Part shown: piece by piece, positions 7,346 through 13,279 of the stretch
Position numbering within the stretch: position 1 is the stretch's first letter
Layout of the letters: each line of letters begins with the position of its first letter
Translations under genes and position numbers: made by a program
NCBI GenBank assembly: GCA_937919015.1
Contig: CALFPN010000153.1
Span: 1-23,504 of the forward strand
DNA length: 23,504 nt
DNA from: an uncultured Clostridia bacterium
GTDB taxonomy: Bacteria > Bacillota > Clostridia > Lachnospirales > Anaerotignaceae
Direction: 5' to 3'
Notes under the pieces: model-generated
The model's input: only the letters and a program-made list of their open reading frames with translations
Told to the model about the DNA's origin: nothing
Database searches by the model: none

Positions 7346-8065
7346 TTATCCTTTCTTGGGATAATATCTTTCACCGAAAATACCTGTCCCGACACGAACG
7401 ATGGTTGCGCCTTCTTCAATGGCCACTTCATAGTCACCGGTCATGCCCATGGACAATGTATCCATCTTTATATTATCAATTTTTTTACTGTTCATGTCAA
7501 CCAGTAATTCTCTCATTTGACGGAAAACTTCTCTGTTTTCTTCCTGATTTTCCACAAAAGGTGCCACAGTCATCAGCCCGCGCACACGGATATGGGCCAT
7601 CTTTGCGAGCTCTCGCAGCAAAGCCTCTGTTTCTTCGGGAGCTACGCCGAATTTGCTTTCTTCGCCGCCCATATTTACTTCAATCAGCACATCCATCACA
7701 ACATCTTTCTGGGCTGCACGTTTTTCAATTTCTTCCGCCAGCTTCAGACTTTCCACGGAGTGGATCATATCTACCTTATCAATGATGTATTTTACCTTAT
7801 TTGTCTGCAGATGACCGATCAGGTGCCAATGAATGCGATCCCCTGCGGGGGCATATTCCATCATGGGCTCATATTTTTCCATGATCTCCTGCACCTTATT
7901 TTCCCCCAGAGAAACACAGCCTGCCTGCACGGCTTCCCCGATCAGTTCCACAGGTTTTGTTTTGCTGACTGCCAGCAGCAGGATATCCTCCGTCTTTCTG
8001 CCGCTTCTTGCTGCCGCCGCCGCGATCTTTTCTTCTACCTCTCTAATATTTTCAACTACACTCAT
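7346..8065 (-). CDS. yggS: YggS/PLPBP-family pyridoxal-phosphate homeostasis protein
   Basis: A single-domain PLP-binding barrel protein (ylmE in Bacillus) thought to hold and deliver pyridoxal phosphate and to maintain amino-acid pools. It has no established catalytic reaction. The PLP lysine is in LLLAVSKTKP (about 34-43). Other signatures are LGENKVQEI, IHWHLIGHLQTNK and MTVAPF, with the C-terminal phosphate-binding segment LSMGMTGDYEVAIEEGATIVRVGTGIFG. The start at 8065 gives 239 residues, normal for the family, with GAAGG upstream. The frame stays open 33 codons further upstream, but that stretch covers a palindromic intergenic repeat and does not resemble the family. Confidence 0.95.
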   Translation of the reverse strand: MSVVENIREVEEKIAAAAARSGRKTEDILLLAVSKTKPVELIGEAVQAGCVSLGENKVQEIMEKYEPMMEYAPAGDRIHWHLIGHLQTNKVKYIIDKVDMIHSVESLKLAEEIEKRAAQKDVVMDVLIEVNMGGEESKFGVAPEETEALLRELAKMAHIRVRGLMTVAPFVENQEENREVFRQMRELLVDMNSKKIDNIKMDTLSMGMTGDYEVAIEEGATIVRVGTGIFGERYYPKKG

Positions 8066-8104
8066 GTTATTGCCTTCTTTCTTTTTTGAATTGTATTGGA
8101 AAGT

Positions 8105-8136
8105 CGATTGCTCCGTGCTTCGCACTCCCGCAATCG
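8105..8136. repeat. Intergenic bulged palindrome between the hlyD-like gene and yggS
   Basis: CGATTGC (8105-8111) pairs with GCAATCG (8130-8136). Inside them GTGC/GCAC (8115-8118 with 8122-8125) closes a TTC loop, with unpaired TCC and TCCC between the two stems. The 113-nt interval has no other gene and no T-run, so this is not a simple terminator. The core CAATCGC and the stem-TTC-stem pattern recur in the palindrome array at 11543-11714. Confidence 0.5.
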
Positions 8137-8178
8137 CCGCTGATATTCGCAAATCGCTGCCCACAGGATGGAACTTTC

Positions 8179-9834
8179 TTAGTAAATGCTGTCGCCTTCT
8201 TTGATGTTCTTCGCATCGGAAACGATGGTATCATAGGGCTGCAGCCCGGTGATACTGCCCGCTTTTACGATAGCATATTCCTGATTCTGTTCCAGAATCT
8301 CAATGACAACAAAATTTGCCACAGAGCTGTTTGCCACATACACACCGGCATGGGGGGCCAGTTCCGAAACCGTATACTGCACGGCATTTTCGCCCGTACC
8401 CTGCAGAATGGTATCCCCGATTTTCACGGCTGCCCCTTCCTGCTCGATATATACCGCCTCATCATCACTTGCCACAACAGAAAGATCTGTAAACTGGGTC
8501 TTTTCCCCCTTCGTCAGAAGCACACCGTCACTGCCCATGCTTTCTGTCAGGCAGGTACGGGGAATACGGATCAGGGATTTTTCCACAATAGCATCATTGG
8601 GGATCTTCAGCCCTTCAATGATCTGGCTTTCCAGACTGAAGGATACGGTTCTGCCTTCCATGAACTGTTCCATATGCTCATAGCTGGAAAGAACGACCTT
8701 CGTTTCCTTTTCCCCTGCTTCCATGGATTCAATGGTAGTACGCAGTCGGAAGTTTTCTTCCTCCGTCATGGCATTAAGCATCATATAATTGCCCTGTGTC
8801 CATGCGGCTGTCACCGTATTGGGCAGATACGCTACAATATACCATTGATTGCTTTCCACGATCTTAAACAGGGGATCTCCTTTTGCAACGCTTTTCGCCT
8901 TGGAGATATACTCTGTTTTTGCTTTTCCGATTTCTTTTTTCGTAACATCCTTCGCCATATCGGGATGATACTGTTCCTCCAGACCGTCATAGCTCAGGCA
9001 AAGGACACCGGCTTCACCGGCCGTCAGCGAGCTCATGCTTTTTGCCAGCTGTTCTTCATAGATATTTTTTTCTTCCGTCAGCTGGGAAAGGCTTTCCACA
9101 TTTTCCGTCAGCCAGATCTCATTTCTCTGGTTCATGAAAGATTCCACCTGACTCTTCATGGTGTACATATAGGAAAGGTTGTTTTTCATGGAGCGGCCTG
9201 CATAGGCATCCACCGTGCGGCTCACATTTCCTTCCAGCCTTGCGATATCTTCGGAAAAAGCAGAAAGATCCGTTCTGGTTTTCTGGCTTTCCAGAATATC
9301 TTTATCAATCTGGGTCAGTTCTTTTTCCAGTCGGTCTGTGGTATCCGTATCCTTTACCGTGCAGACCACCGCCCCCTTGGGCACATAATCCCCCTGAGAA
9401 TACTGATAGAAGGGCTGTCCCGCTCTGGTGCTTTCCACCACATATTCCTCCCGCAGGATCAGACCAGTATAGATTTCGGGCGTATCAATGGTTCCGTAAG
9501 CAACGGTTTCCACGTTGATATCATCACGCTTTGCTGCCAGATTGATCATCTGCCCTGCCAGATAAATGGCAATGATGGCAAATACCATCAAGGGCATGAA
9601 CATATGGCTGCTTTTTCGTCTTCTGTTTTTCTTTTTCGGAACAGGCTGTCCTGCCGCAGGACGATCATTCTGCTGATATCTCTGCTGCTGTCTTGACTGC
9701 TGTGCCTCCTGCTGCTGCCTTCTGCTTCTTTCCTGCTGCAAACTGTAGACATTATCCCTTGTGGGGTAACGGCTGGCAGGCATCTGCGGCTGTCGGGAAG
9801 GTCTTTTTCTATTCCCTGAGGAACCTTTTTTCAT
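8179..9834 (-). CDS. HlyD-like single-pass membrane-fusion-type protein
   Basis: A 551-residue protein. Residues 1-77 are a basic, Gln/Arg-rich cytosolic tail, followed by one transmembrane helix at about 78-100. Outside lies a beta-rich region (about 105-160, with TGLILREEYVV and QGDYVPKGAVVCTV resembling the lipoyl/barrel-sandwich half of HlyD adaptors). A coiled-coil stretch follows (about 165-265), then the second half-motif (AKSVAKGDPLFKIV) and barrel-like domains. HlyD adaptors bridge inner-membrane pumps to export channels, but no ABC or RND transporter gene is adjacent and a Gram-positive has no TolC. A related gene upstream of yggS-sepF is, to my recollection, common in Clostridia. 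The start is set at 9834 because AGGAGG lies 6 nt upstream; the ATG 18 bases earlier contains that site within its own codons. Its function is unknown; an envelope role linked to division is an inference. Confidence 0.75.
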   Translation of the reverse strand: MKKGSSGNRKRPSRQPQMPASRYPTRDNVYSLQQERSRRQQQEAQQSRQQQRYQQNDRPAAGQPVPKKKNRRRKSSHMFMPLMVFAIIAIYLAGQMINLAAKRDDINVETVAYGTIDTPEIYTGLILREEYVVESTRAGQPFYQYSQGDYVPKGAVVCTVKDTDTTDRLEKELTQIDKDILESQKTRTDLSAFSEDIARLEGNVSRTVDAYAGRSMKNNLSYMYTMKSQVESFMNQRNEIWLTENVESLSQLTEEKNIYEEQLAKSMSSLTAGEAGVLCLSYDGLEEQYHPDMAKDVTKKEIGKAKTEYISKAKSVAKGDPLFKIVESNQWYIVAYLPNTVTAAWTQGNYMMLNAMTEEENFRLRTTIESMEAGEKETKVVLSSYEHMEQFMEGRTVSFSLESQIIEGLKIPNDAIVEKSLIRIPRTCLTESMGSDGVLLTKGEKTQFTDLSVVASDDEAVYIEQEGAAVKIGDTILQGTGENAVQYTVSELAPHAGVYVANSSVANFVVIEILEQNQEYAIVKAGSITGLQPYDTIVSDAKNIKEGDSIY

Positions 9835-9863
9835 GGGAATCCTCCTGTTCATTTCTTTTTTTC

Positions 9864-9886
9864 AAATACCCGGTCTACGGGTATTT
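9864..9886 (-). promoter_or_regulatory. Perfect hairpin at the predicted 5' end of the hlyD-yggS-sepF transcript
   Basis: AAATACCCG (9864-9872) and CGGGTATTT (9878-9886) form a 9-bp perfect stem with a 5-base loop. It lies just downstream of the predicted minus-strand promoter, so it would be at or near the transcript's 5' end, about 30 nt before the start codon. No T-run follows, so it is not a terminator. It could protect the mRNA 5' end, or be an operator at the DNA level. Confidence 0.5.
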
Positions 9887-9895
9887 TATCATATG

Positions 9896-9924
9896 ATTAT
9901 ACATCAAAAAAACAAAAAGGTAAA
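9896..9924 (-). promoter_or_regulatory. Predicted sigma-A promoter for the hlyD-yggS-sepF cluster
   Basis: On the minus strand TTTACC (9924-9919) is followed after exactly 17 bases by a perfect TATAAT (9901-9896). It is back to back with the promoter of the acylphosphatase gene; the two -35 boxes are only 8 bases apart. It is the only good promoter found upstream of the eleven-gene minus-strand run. Confidence 0.6.
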
Positions 9925-9932
9925 CCGAAAGG

Positions 9933-9961
9933 ATGACAAATCTCACTGCCTTCTGTATAAT
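9933..9961 (+). promoter_or_regulatory. Predicted sigma-A promoter for the acylphosphatase gene
   Basis: ATGACA (9933-9938) and a perfect TATAAT (9956-9961) are spaced by 17 bases. The expected transcript start, near 9968, leaves a leader of about 37 nt before the ATG at 10005. Confidence 0.65.
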
Positions 9962-10004
9962 ATACGGTACATATGGCAAATTTTTCTTCTACAGAGGTGA
10001 TCTT

Positions 10005-10364
10005 ATGAAACCAATCGACAAATGCAAACAGATCAGAGACGATTATGTCATCCGTCAGGTGGAAAAGGCCAAACTGCCCGCCTTTGAAGATGACCGCTTT
10101 GTCCGCCGCCATATGGTTTTCAGCGGCCGTGTGCAGCATGTCGGCTTCCGTCTGGAAATTGCGCTGCTGGCAAAAAGGCTGGAATTGACCGGCTGGGTGA
10201 AAAATCTGGAAAACGGTGATGTGGAAGCGGAATTTCAGGGTTTCGAAAGCCGTATTCGCTTTTTACTCAAATTTATGCGTTCCCTGAAACGCATCAAAAT
10301 TAAGGGGTTGGAAAACAAACCCCATTCCCTGCAGCAGGAGGAAACGGATTTTCTGATTCTATAA
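10005..10364 (+). CDS. acyP: Acylphosphatase-domain protein
   Basis: Acylphosphatases hydrolyse acyl phosphates such as acetyl phosphate and carbamoyl phosphate. The 119-residue protein has the fold's signature SGRVQHVGFR (40-49), with the phosphate-binding Arg49, and TGWVKNLENGDVEAEFQG (62-79), with the catalytic Asn67. One usual Gly of the QGVGFR motif is His45. The domain begins near residue 33, so there is an N-terminal extension of about 32 charged residues not found in the usual ~90-residue enzymes. The start ATG at 10005 has GAGGTG 6 nt upstream; the reading frame extends further upstream but through the promoter. The gene is monocistronic, divergent from the hlyD-like gene and closed by a terminator. 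Confidence 0.85.
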   Translation: MKPIDKCKQIRDDYVIRQVEKAKLPAFEDDRFVRRHMVFSGRVQHVGFRLEIALLAKRLELTGWVKNLENGDVEAEFQGFESRIRFLLKFMRSLKRIKIKGLENKPHSLQQEETDFLIL

Positions 10365-10369
10365 AAATA

Positions 10370-10400
10370 AGCGGTCGAAAAAATGACCGCTTTCTTTTTT
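10370..10400. terminator. Bidirectional terminator between convergent genes
   Basis: AGCGGTC (10370-10376) and GACCGCT (10385-10391) form a perfect 7-bp stem with an 8-base loop. On the plus strand it is followed by TTCTTTTTT. On the minus strand the stem is followed by TATTTTTAT. It therefore ends both the acylphosphatase gene and the convergent SLOG gene, whose stop codon lies in the T-tract. Confidence 0.85.
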
Positions 10401-10872
10401 ATCTTCCAATATGAATTTCCCGTAATTCGCTCCCTTTTCTCCGCGCCATGCGGATGGTGGCTGCTGTGCCGCCCCTCTCCCGTCCATCGTATACAGCAAT
10501 GATCCGCTGGGAGCAATCGATCAGGTATTGATTTCTTTTATGAAACACATCAGGGGCATATGCTTTGCTGATGAGGCTGATTTTGTCGCAGGCATCCAGT
10601 AATCTTTTCGTCTCTTTTTCGTTTTCCAAACGCCGCAGCCTGCCGCCGTAGGGAATTGCCCCTTCCAGGGTCAGTGCTTCATTTTTTTCGCAAAATTCCG
10701 CTGCAATCTCCGCAAAAAATAAGTCTGCCCCTTCGGCAAAACCGGAGAGGAAATGGGTATAGCCATCGGCAATGGCAAGTTCTATTTCATGGCGTAATGC
10801 CTGTTTTACATATTCAATTTGATCTGCGGGAATGTCCCTGTGGCCTGTCACACAGCAAGTTTTTCCAATCAT
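10399..10872 (-). CDS. SLOG-family protein (YpsA/DUF1273-like)
   Basis: A 157-residue protein of the SLOG (SMF/DprA-LOG) Rossmann-like nucleotide-binding superfamily. It opens with MIGKTCCVTGHRDIP (1-15), matching the CxFTGHR start of this family. It then has FLSGFAEGADLFFAE (about 42-56) and PYGGRL. Near the C terminus are AVYDGRERGGTAATIRMA and its GGT loop. SLOG proteins bind nucleotides or nucleotide-derived ligands; B. subtilis YpsA affects cell division when overexpressed. The start at 10872 is chosen because GGAGGG is 5 nt upstream; an ATG six codons earlier lies before that site. It is divergent from a small XRE regulator across a 149-nt intergenic region. The ligand is unknown. Confidence 0.75.
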   Translation of the reverse strand: MIGKTCCVTGHRDIPADQIEYVKQALRHEIELAIADGYTHFLSGFAEGADLFFAEIAAEFCEKNEALTLEGAIPYGGRLRRLENEKETKRLLDACDKISLISKAYAPDVFHKRNQYLIDCSQRIIAVYDGRERGGTAATIRMARRKGSELREIHIGR

Positions 10873-10937
10873 ATCATCCCTCCGTCCCATTTATTAGATT
10901 TTAACTACTATTTTTTATTATACAATAGTTTATATCT

Positions 10938-10966
10938 AGTATATAGGTAGCAACACCCTCTGTCAA
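10938..10966 (-). promoter_or_regulatory. Predicted sigma-A promoter for the SLOG gene
   Basis: On the minus strand a perfect TTGACA (10966-10961) and TATACT (10943-10938) are separated by 17 bases. AT-rich near-palindromic repeats (CTAGTATATAG-like and AACTA...TAGTT) surround the -10 region and the stretch to 10904. They could be the operator of the divergent XRE regulator. No convincing promoter for that regulator itself was found. Confidence 0.7.
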
Positions 10967-11021
10967 TCCATGAATAGAACCTTTTCACAAGGTACAATCT
11001 ATGAAAAAGGAGGGTATGGCT

Positions 11022-11339
11022 ATGCAATACGAAGATTTTCTGCCAGAAAGATTAGCACGATTAAGAACACAGAAGGATTTTTCCGCTCGTGATATGTCTT
11101 TGTCTATGGGACAAGCAGATAACTATATCAATAACATCGAAAACAAACGGTCTCTCCCTTCCATGAAATCCTTTTTCTATATTTGTGAATATCTTGGTAT
11201 CACCCCACAGGAATTTTTCGATACAGGAAATGCCTATCCCGAAAAGCTCAACGAATTGTTGGAGGAGGCCAAAAAGCTGGATGAGGATTCCCTCGCCCAC
11301 ATCATTGCCATTGTAAAAGAAATGAATCGTAAAAAATAA
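11022..11339 (+). CDS. Small XRE-family helix-turn-helix regulator
   Basis: A 105-residue DNA-binding protein. A Cro/CI-type helix-turn-helix occupies residues 8-65: LARLRTQKDFSARDMSLSMG, then YINNIENKRSLPSMKSFFYI and CEYLGITPQEFFD. The tail of about 35 residues is helical and charged (LNELLEEAKKLDED...IVKEMNRKK), suited to dimerisation. The start at 11022 is preferred because AGGAGG is 8 nt upstream; ATGs at 11001 and 11016 are before or too near that site. It is divergent from the SLOG gene and may control it and itself. The stop codon runs directly into the structured element at 11340. Confidence 0.88.
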   Translation: MQYEDFLPERLARLRTQKDFSARDMSLSMGQADNYINNIENKRSLPSMKSFFYICEYLGITPQEFFDTGNAYPEKLNELLEEAKKLDEDSLAHIIAIVKEMNRKK

Positions 11340-11530
11340 AAGCGTCCAATATGTAGTGGCGGCTTAAGAAAACATACTTTATAAGTTTTATTGATTTCTT
11401 AAGCCGCACTGCGAGGATGTCCTGAAATAAGAAAACATTTCGCAGAAATCAAAAATCGAAAGAACTCCTTGGAATTAAGGGATTCTTTCGATTTTTTGTT
11501 TTCTTATCAGGACTCCTCTAGCGGACGCTT
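11340..11530 (+). ncRNA. Candidate structured RNA / nested inverted-repeat element after the XRE gene
   Basis: About 190 nt that pair with themselves almost end to end. The outer stem joins 11340-11347 to 11523-11530 (AAGCGTCC / GGACGCTT), extended by A/T pairs. Branch 1 joins 11355-11371 to 11395-11410, 16 bp with one bulged G. Branch 2 joins 11413-11436 to 11498-11518, 21 bp with a bulged T and a bulged AA. Inside branch 2 are a small hairpin at 11437-11449 (ATTTC-GCA-GAAAT) and a perfect 14-bp stem, 11451-11464 with 11483-11496, capped by CCTT/AAGG. T-rich tracts follow the outer stem on both strands, so it can also act as a terminator. No open frame of note is present. It could be a non-coding RNA, a mobile palindromic element, or a terminator with insertions in its loop. 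Confidence 0.45.
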
Positions 11531-11542
11531 TTTATTTTTCCT

Positions 11543-11714
11543 GCAATCGCTTTCTTTTGTTTTTCCTACAATCGCTGCAAAATTGCAGCCAATCGGCTGC
11601 CGCCGCTTGTTTGCAGCAAAGCTGCAAGGATTGTATCGTCATTCAAATTCGTAAGCAAAGCTTACTCATATTATTACAAAAGAAAATGTCTGCTTCGCAG
11701 CCGCTTTCTTTTGT
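11543..11714. repeat. Array of short palindromes flanked by an 18-bp direct repeat
   Basis: The flanks 11543-11560 and 11697-11714 match at 16 of 18 positions (GCAATCGCTTTCTTTTGT versus GCAGCCGCTTTCTTTTGT). Between them are perfect hairpins: 11574-11580 with 11583-11589 (GCTGCAA/TTGCAGC); 11585-11590 with 11595-11600 (GCAGCC/GGCTGC, exclusive with the first); 11611-11617 with 11621-11627 (TTGCAGC/GCTGCAA); 11651-11656 with 11660-11665 (GTAAGC/GCTTAC). A longer-range pair joins 11567-11573 to 11629-11635 (TACAATC/GATTGTA). No gene is seen. This looks like an intergenic repeat family, related in wording to the palindrome at 8105-8136. Confidence 0.55.
11676..11714 (-). terminator. Probable terminator after spoIVA
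   Basis: ACAAAAGAAA (11676-11685) pairs perfectly with TTTCTTTTGT (11705-11714), with an inner CTGC/GCAG stem closing a TTC loop (11690-11700). It begins right at the end of spoIVA, whose stop is at 11716. On the minus strand the closing arm itself is T-rich (TTTTCTTTTG), giving a modest U-tract. Confidence 0.5.
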
Positions 11715-11715
11715 T

Positions 11716-13194
11716 TCATAATATAATGCAAATCAGACCGCCGCTGCCCTCGTTGACGATCTTCTGCAAGGTCTCCTGCAGCTTCATCTGGGCATCCTCC
11801 GGCATACGGTAAATCTTGTTCTGCATGCCGTCGCTGACCATGGAACTGAGGGTTCGTCCGAAAATATTCAGATCCCAGATTTTTTCCGGCTCTTCCTCGT
11901 AATCGGAGATCAGATGATCGATAAATTCTCTGGACTGTTCCTCGTTGCCGATGATAGGGGAAACCTCCGTTTCCACATCCGCCTTAATCAGGTGGATGGA
12001 TTCTCCCTTTGCCCGCAGCTTGATGCCATAGCGGCTGCCCTGTTTGAATACCTCGGGTTTTTCCAAAGTGATCTCTTCAAACACAGGGGTCACCACACCG
12101 TATCCTTTTCGTTTCACATCGTTCAATGCCGCCGCAATCTTATCGTATTCCCGTTTCGTTTCAGAAAGCATTTGAATAGTATGGATGAGGGCATAATCGT
12201 TTTCAATGGGCATATCCACCGTTTCGCTCAAAATCTGATAAAACAGCCCGTCATCAAAATTCAGCGCGATATCCGCGGCCCCTTCCCCGGGCAGGATATG
12301 GTCTGCATAGGCTTTTTTCAGGAAATCCGTTTCTCCCAGCCCGCCGATGGCAGTTTCCACATCTGCCAGCTTATTCGCCTTGCTCATGACCTCTTTCAGC
12401 GCGGCGGTCAATCCCTGCTTCAGCCAATGGCTCTGCTCCAGTGTTTCCACCCAGCCCGGGAAAAAGAAGCGCAGCTCCCGCAGAGGAAATTCATACAACA
12501 CCTGTTCCAGAATTTTTTTGATATCCTCCGCCTTCAGCTGGGCCACATTCACCGCCATCACAGGCACGCCGTATTTTTCCTGCAATTCTGCCCGCTGGGC
12601 CTGTGTGCCTTCGCTGTAAGGCGTTGCTGTGTTGAGCAGGATGACAAAGGGTTTCCCTAAGGCCCGCAGCTCTGCAATGACCCGTTCCTCCGCCTCCACA
12701 TAATTTTCTCTGGGCAATTCCGTCACACTGCCATCCGTTGTCACCACAATGCCGATGGTGGAATGGTCAGTGATGACTTTTTTTGTGCCCGTTTCCGCCG
12801 CCTCCCGAAAGGGCATGGCGTTTTCCGACCAAGGCGTATGTACCATGCGGGGCAGTTCCCCGTCCATGTGCCCTTCTGCTTCGGGAACCAGATAGCCCAC
12901 ACAGTCGATCATCCGCACCCGTACCTCCGTATTGTCTCCCAAGGTGATTTCCACTGCTTCGTTGGGCACGAATTTTGGTTCTGTGGTCATAATGGTCTTT
13001 CCGCTGGCGGATTGGGGCAGTTCATCCTTGGCCCGTTCTCTGGTGTAGGTATTGGCGATATTGGGCAGCACCAAGAGATCCATGAACCGCTTGATGAAAG
13101 TGGATTTTCCCGTCCGCACAGGGCCGACCACGCCGATATAAATGTCCCCGCCTGTCCGCTCTGCAATGTCCTGATAAATATCGAATTTTTCCAT
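11716..13194 (-). CDS. spoIVA: Stage IV sporulation protein A, spore-coat morphogenetic ATPase
   Basis: SpoIVA polymerises around the forespore using ATP and forms the basement layer on which the coat is built; its C terminus contacts SpoVM on the membrane. The start at 13194 gives 492 residues, the same length as the Bacillus protein as I recall it. GGAGG lies upstream, while the 35 codons upstream in frame do not resemble the family. The N-terminal MEKFDIYQDIAERTGGDIYIG and the Walker A loop GPVRTGKSTF (about 24-33) mark the TRAFAC-like P-loop domain. VRMIDCVGY is the likely Walker B region and TDHSTIGIVVTTDGS is conserved. The C terminus ends GGLICIIL, as expected. A sigma-E-like promoter lies about 45-70 nt upstream. 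Its presence shows the organism is, or descends from, an endospore former. Confidence 0.98.
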   Translation of the reverse strand: MEKFDIYQDIAERTGGDIYIGVVGPVRTGKSTFIKRFMDLLVLPNIANTYTRERAKDELPQSASGKTIMTTEPKFVPNEAVEITLGDNTEVRVRMIDCVGYLVPEAEGHMDGELPRMVHTPWSENAMPFREAAETGTKKVITDHSTIGIVVTTDGSVTELPRENYVEAEERVIAELRALGKPFVILLNTATPYSEGTQAQRAELQEKYGVPVMAVNVAQLKAEDIKKILEQVLYEFPLRELRFFFPGWVETLEQSHWLKQGLTAALKEVMSKANKLADVETAIGGLGETDFLKKAYADHILPGEGAADIALNFDDGLFYQILSETVDMPIENDYALIHTIQMLSETKREYDKIAAALNDVKRKGYGVVTPVFEEITLEKPEVFKQGSRYGIKLRAKGESIHLIKADVETEVSPIIGNEEQSREFIDHLISDYEEEPEKIWDLNIFGRTLSSMVSDGMQNKIYRMPEDAQMKLQETLQKIVNEGSGGLICIIL

Positions 13195-13237
13195 GTTTCT
13201 TCCTCCGTTTCTATTGGAATCGTATCCATACAATAGA

Positions 13238-13265
13238 AATCTATGCGAAAGAAACAAGAATATTC
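13238..13265 (-). promoter_or_regulatory. Sigma-E-type promoter for spoIVA
   Basis: On the minus strand GAATATT (13265-13259) is followed after 13 bases by CATAGATT (13245-13238). The sigma-E consensus is roughly KMATATT, 13-15 bases, CATACANT. It is placed about 44 bases before the spoIVA start and just behind the stop of the preceding gene (13280). Known mother-cell control of spoIVA by sigma-E supports the call. Confidence 0.6.
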
Positions 13266-13279
13266 CTTTTGCAAGGGCG

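Noticed and set aside
8086..9696. A 536-codon open frame on the plus strand opposite the hlyD-like gene
   Set aside because: It mirrors the minus-strand gene, has no ribosome-binding site and a low-complexity His/Phe/Cys-rich translation typical of antisense shadows.
9864..9886. Palindrome upstream of the hlyD-like gene as an intrinsic terminator
   Set aside because: No T-run follows on either strand at the right distance, and it lies between a promoter and its gene.
11340..11530. Classical insertion sequence or integron attC site
   Set aside because: There is no transposase or integrase, and no target duplication or attC core could be recognised; the multi-branched fold does not match attC.
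11340..11714. CRISPR array
   Set aside because: Repeats are palindromic words of unequal spacing, there are no regular spacers, and no cas gene is in the window.
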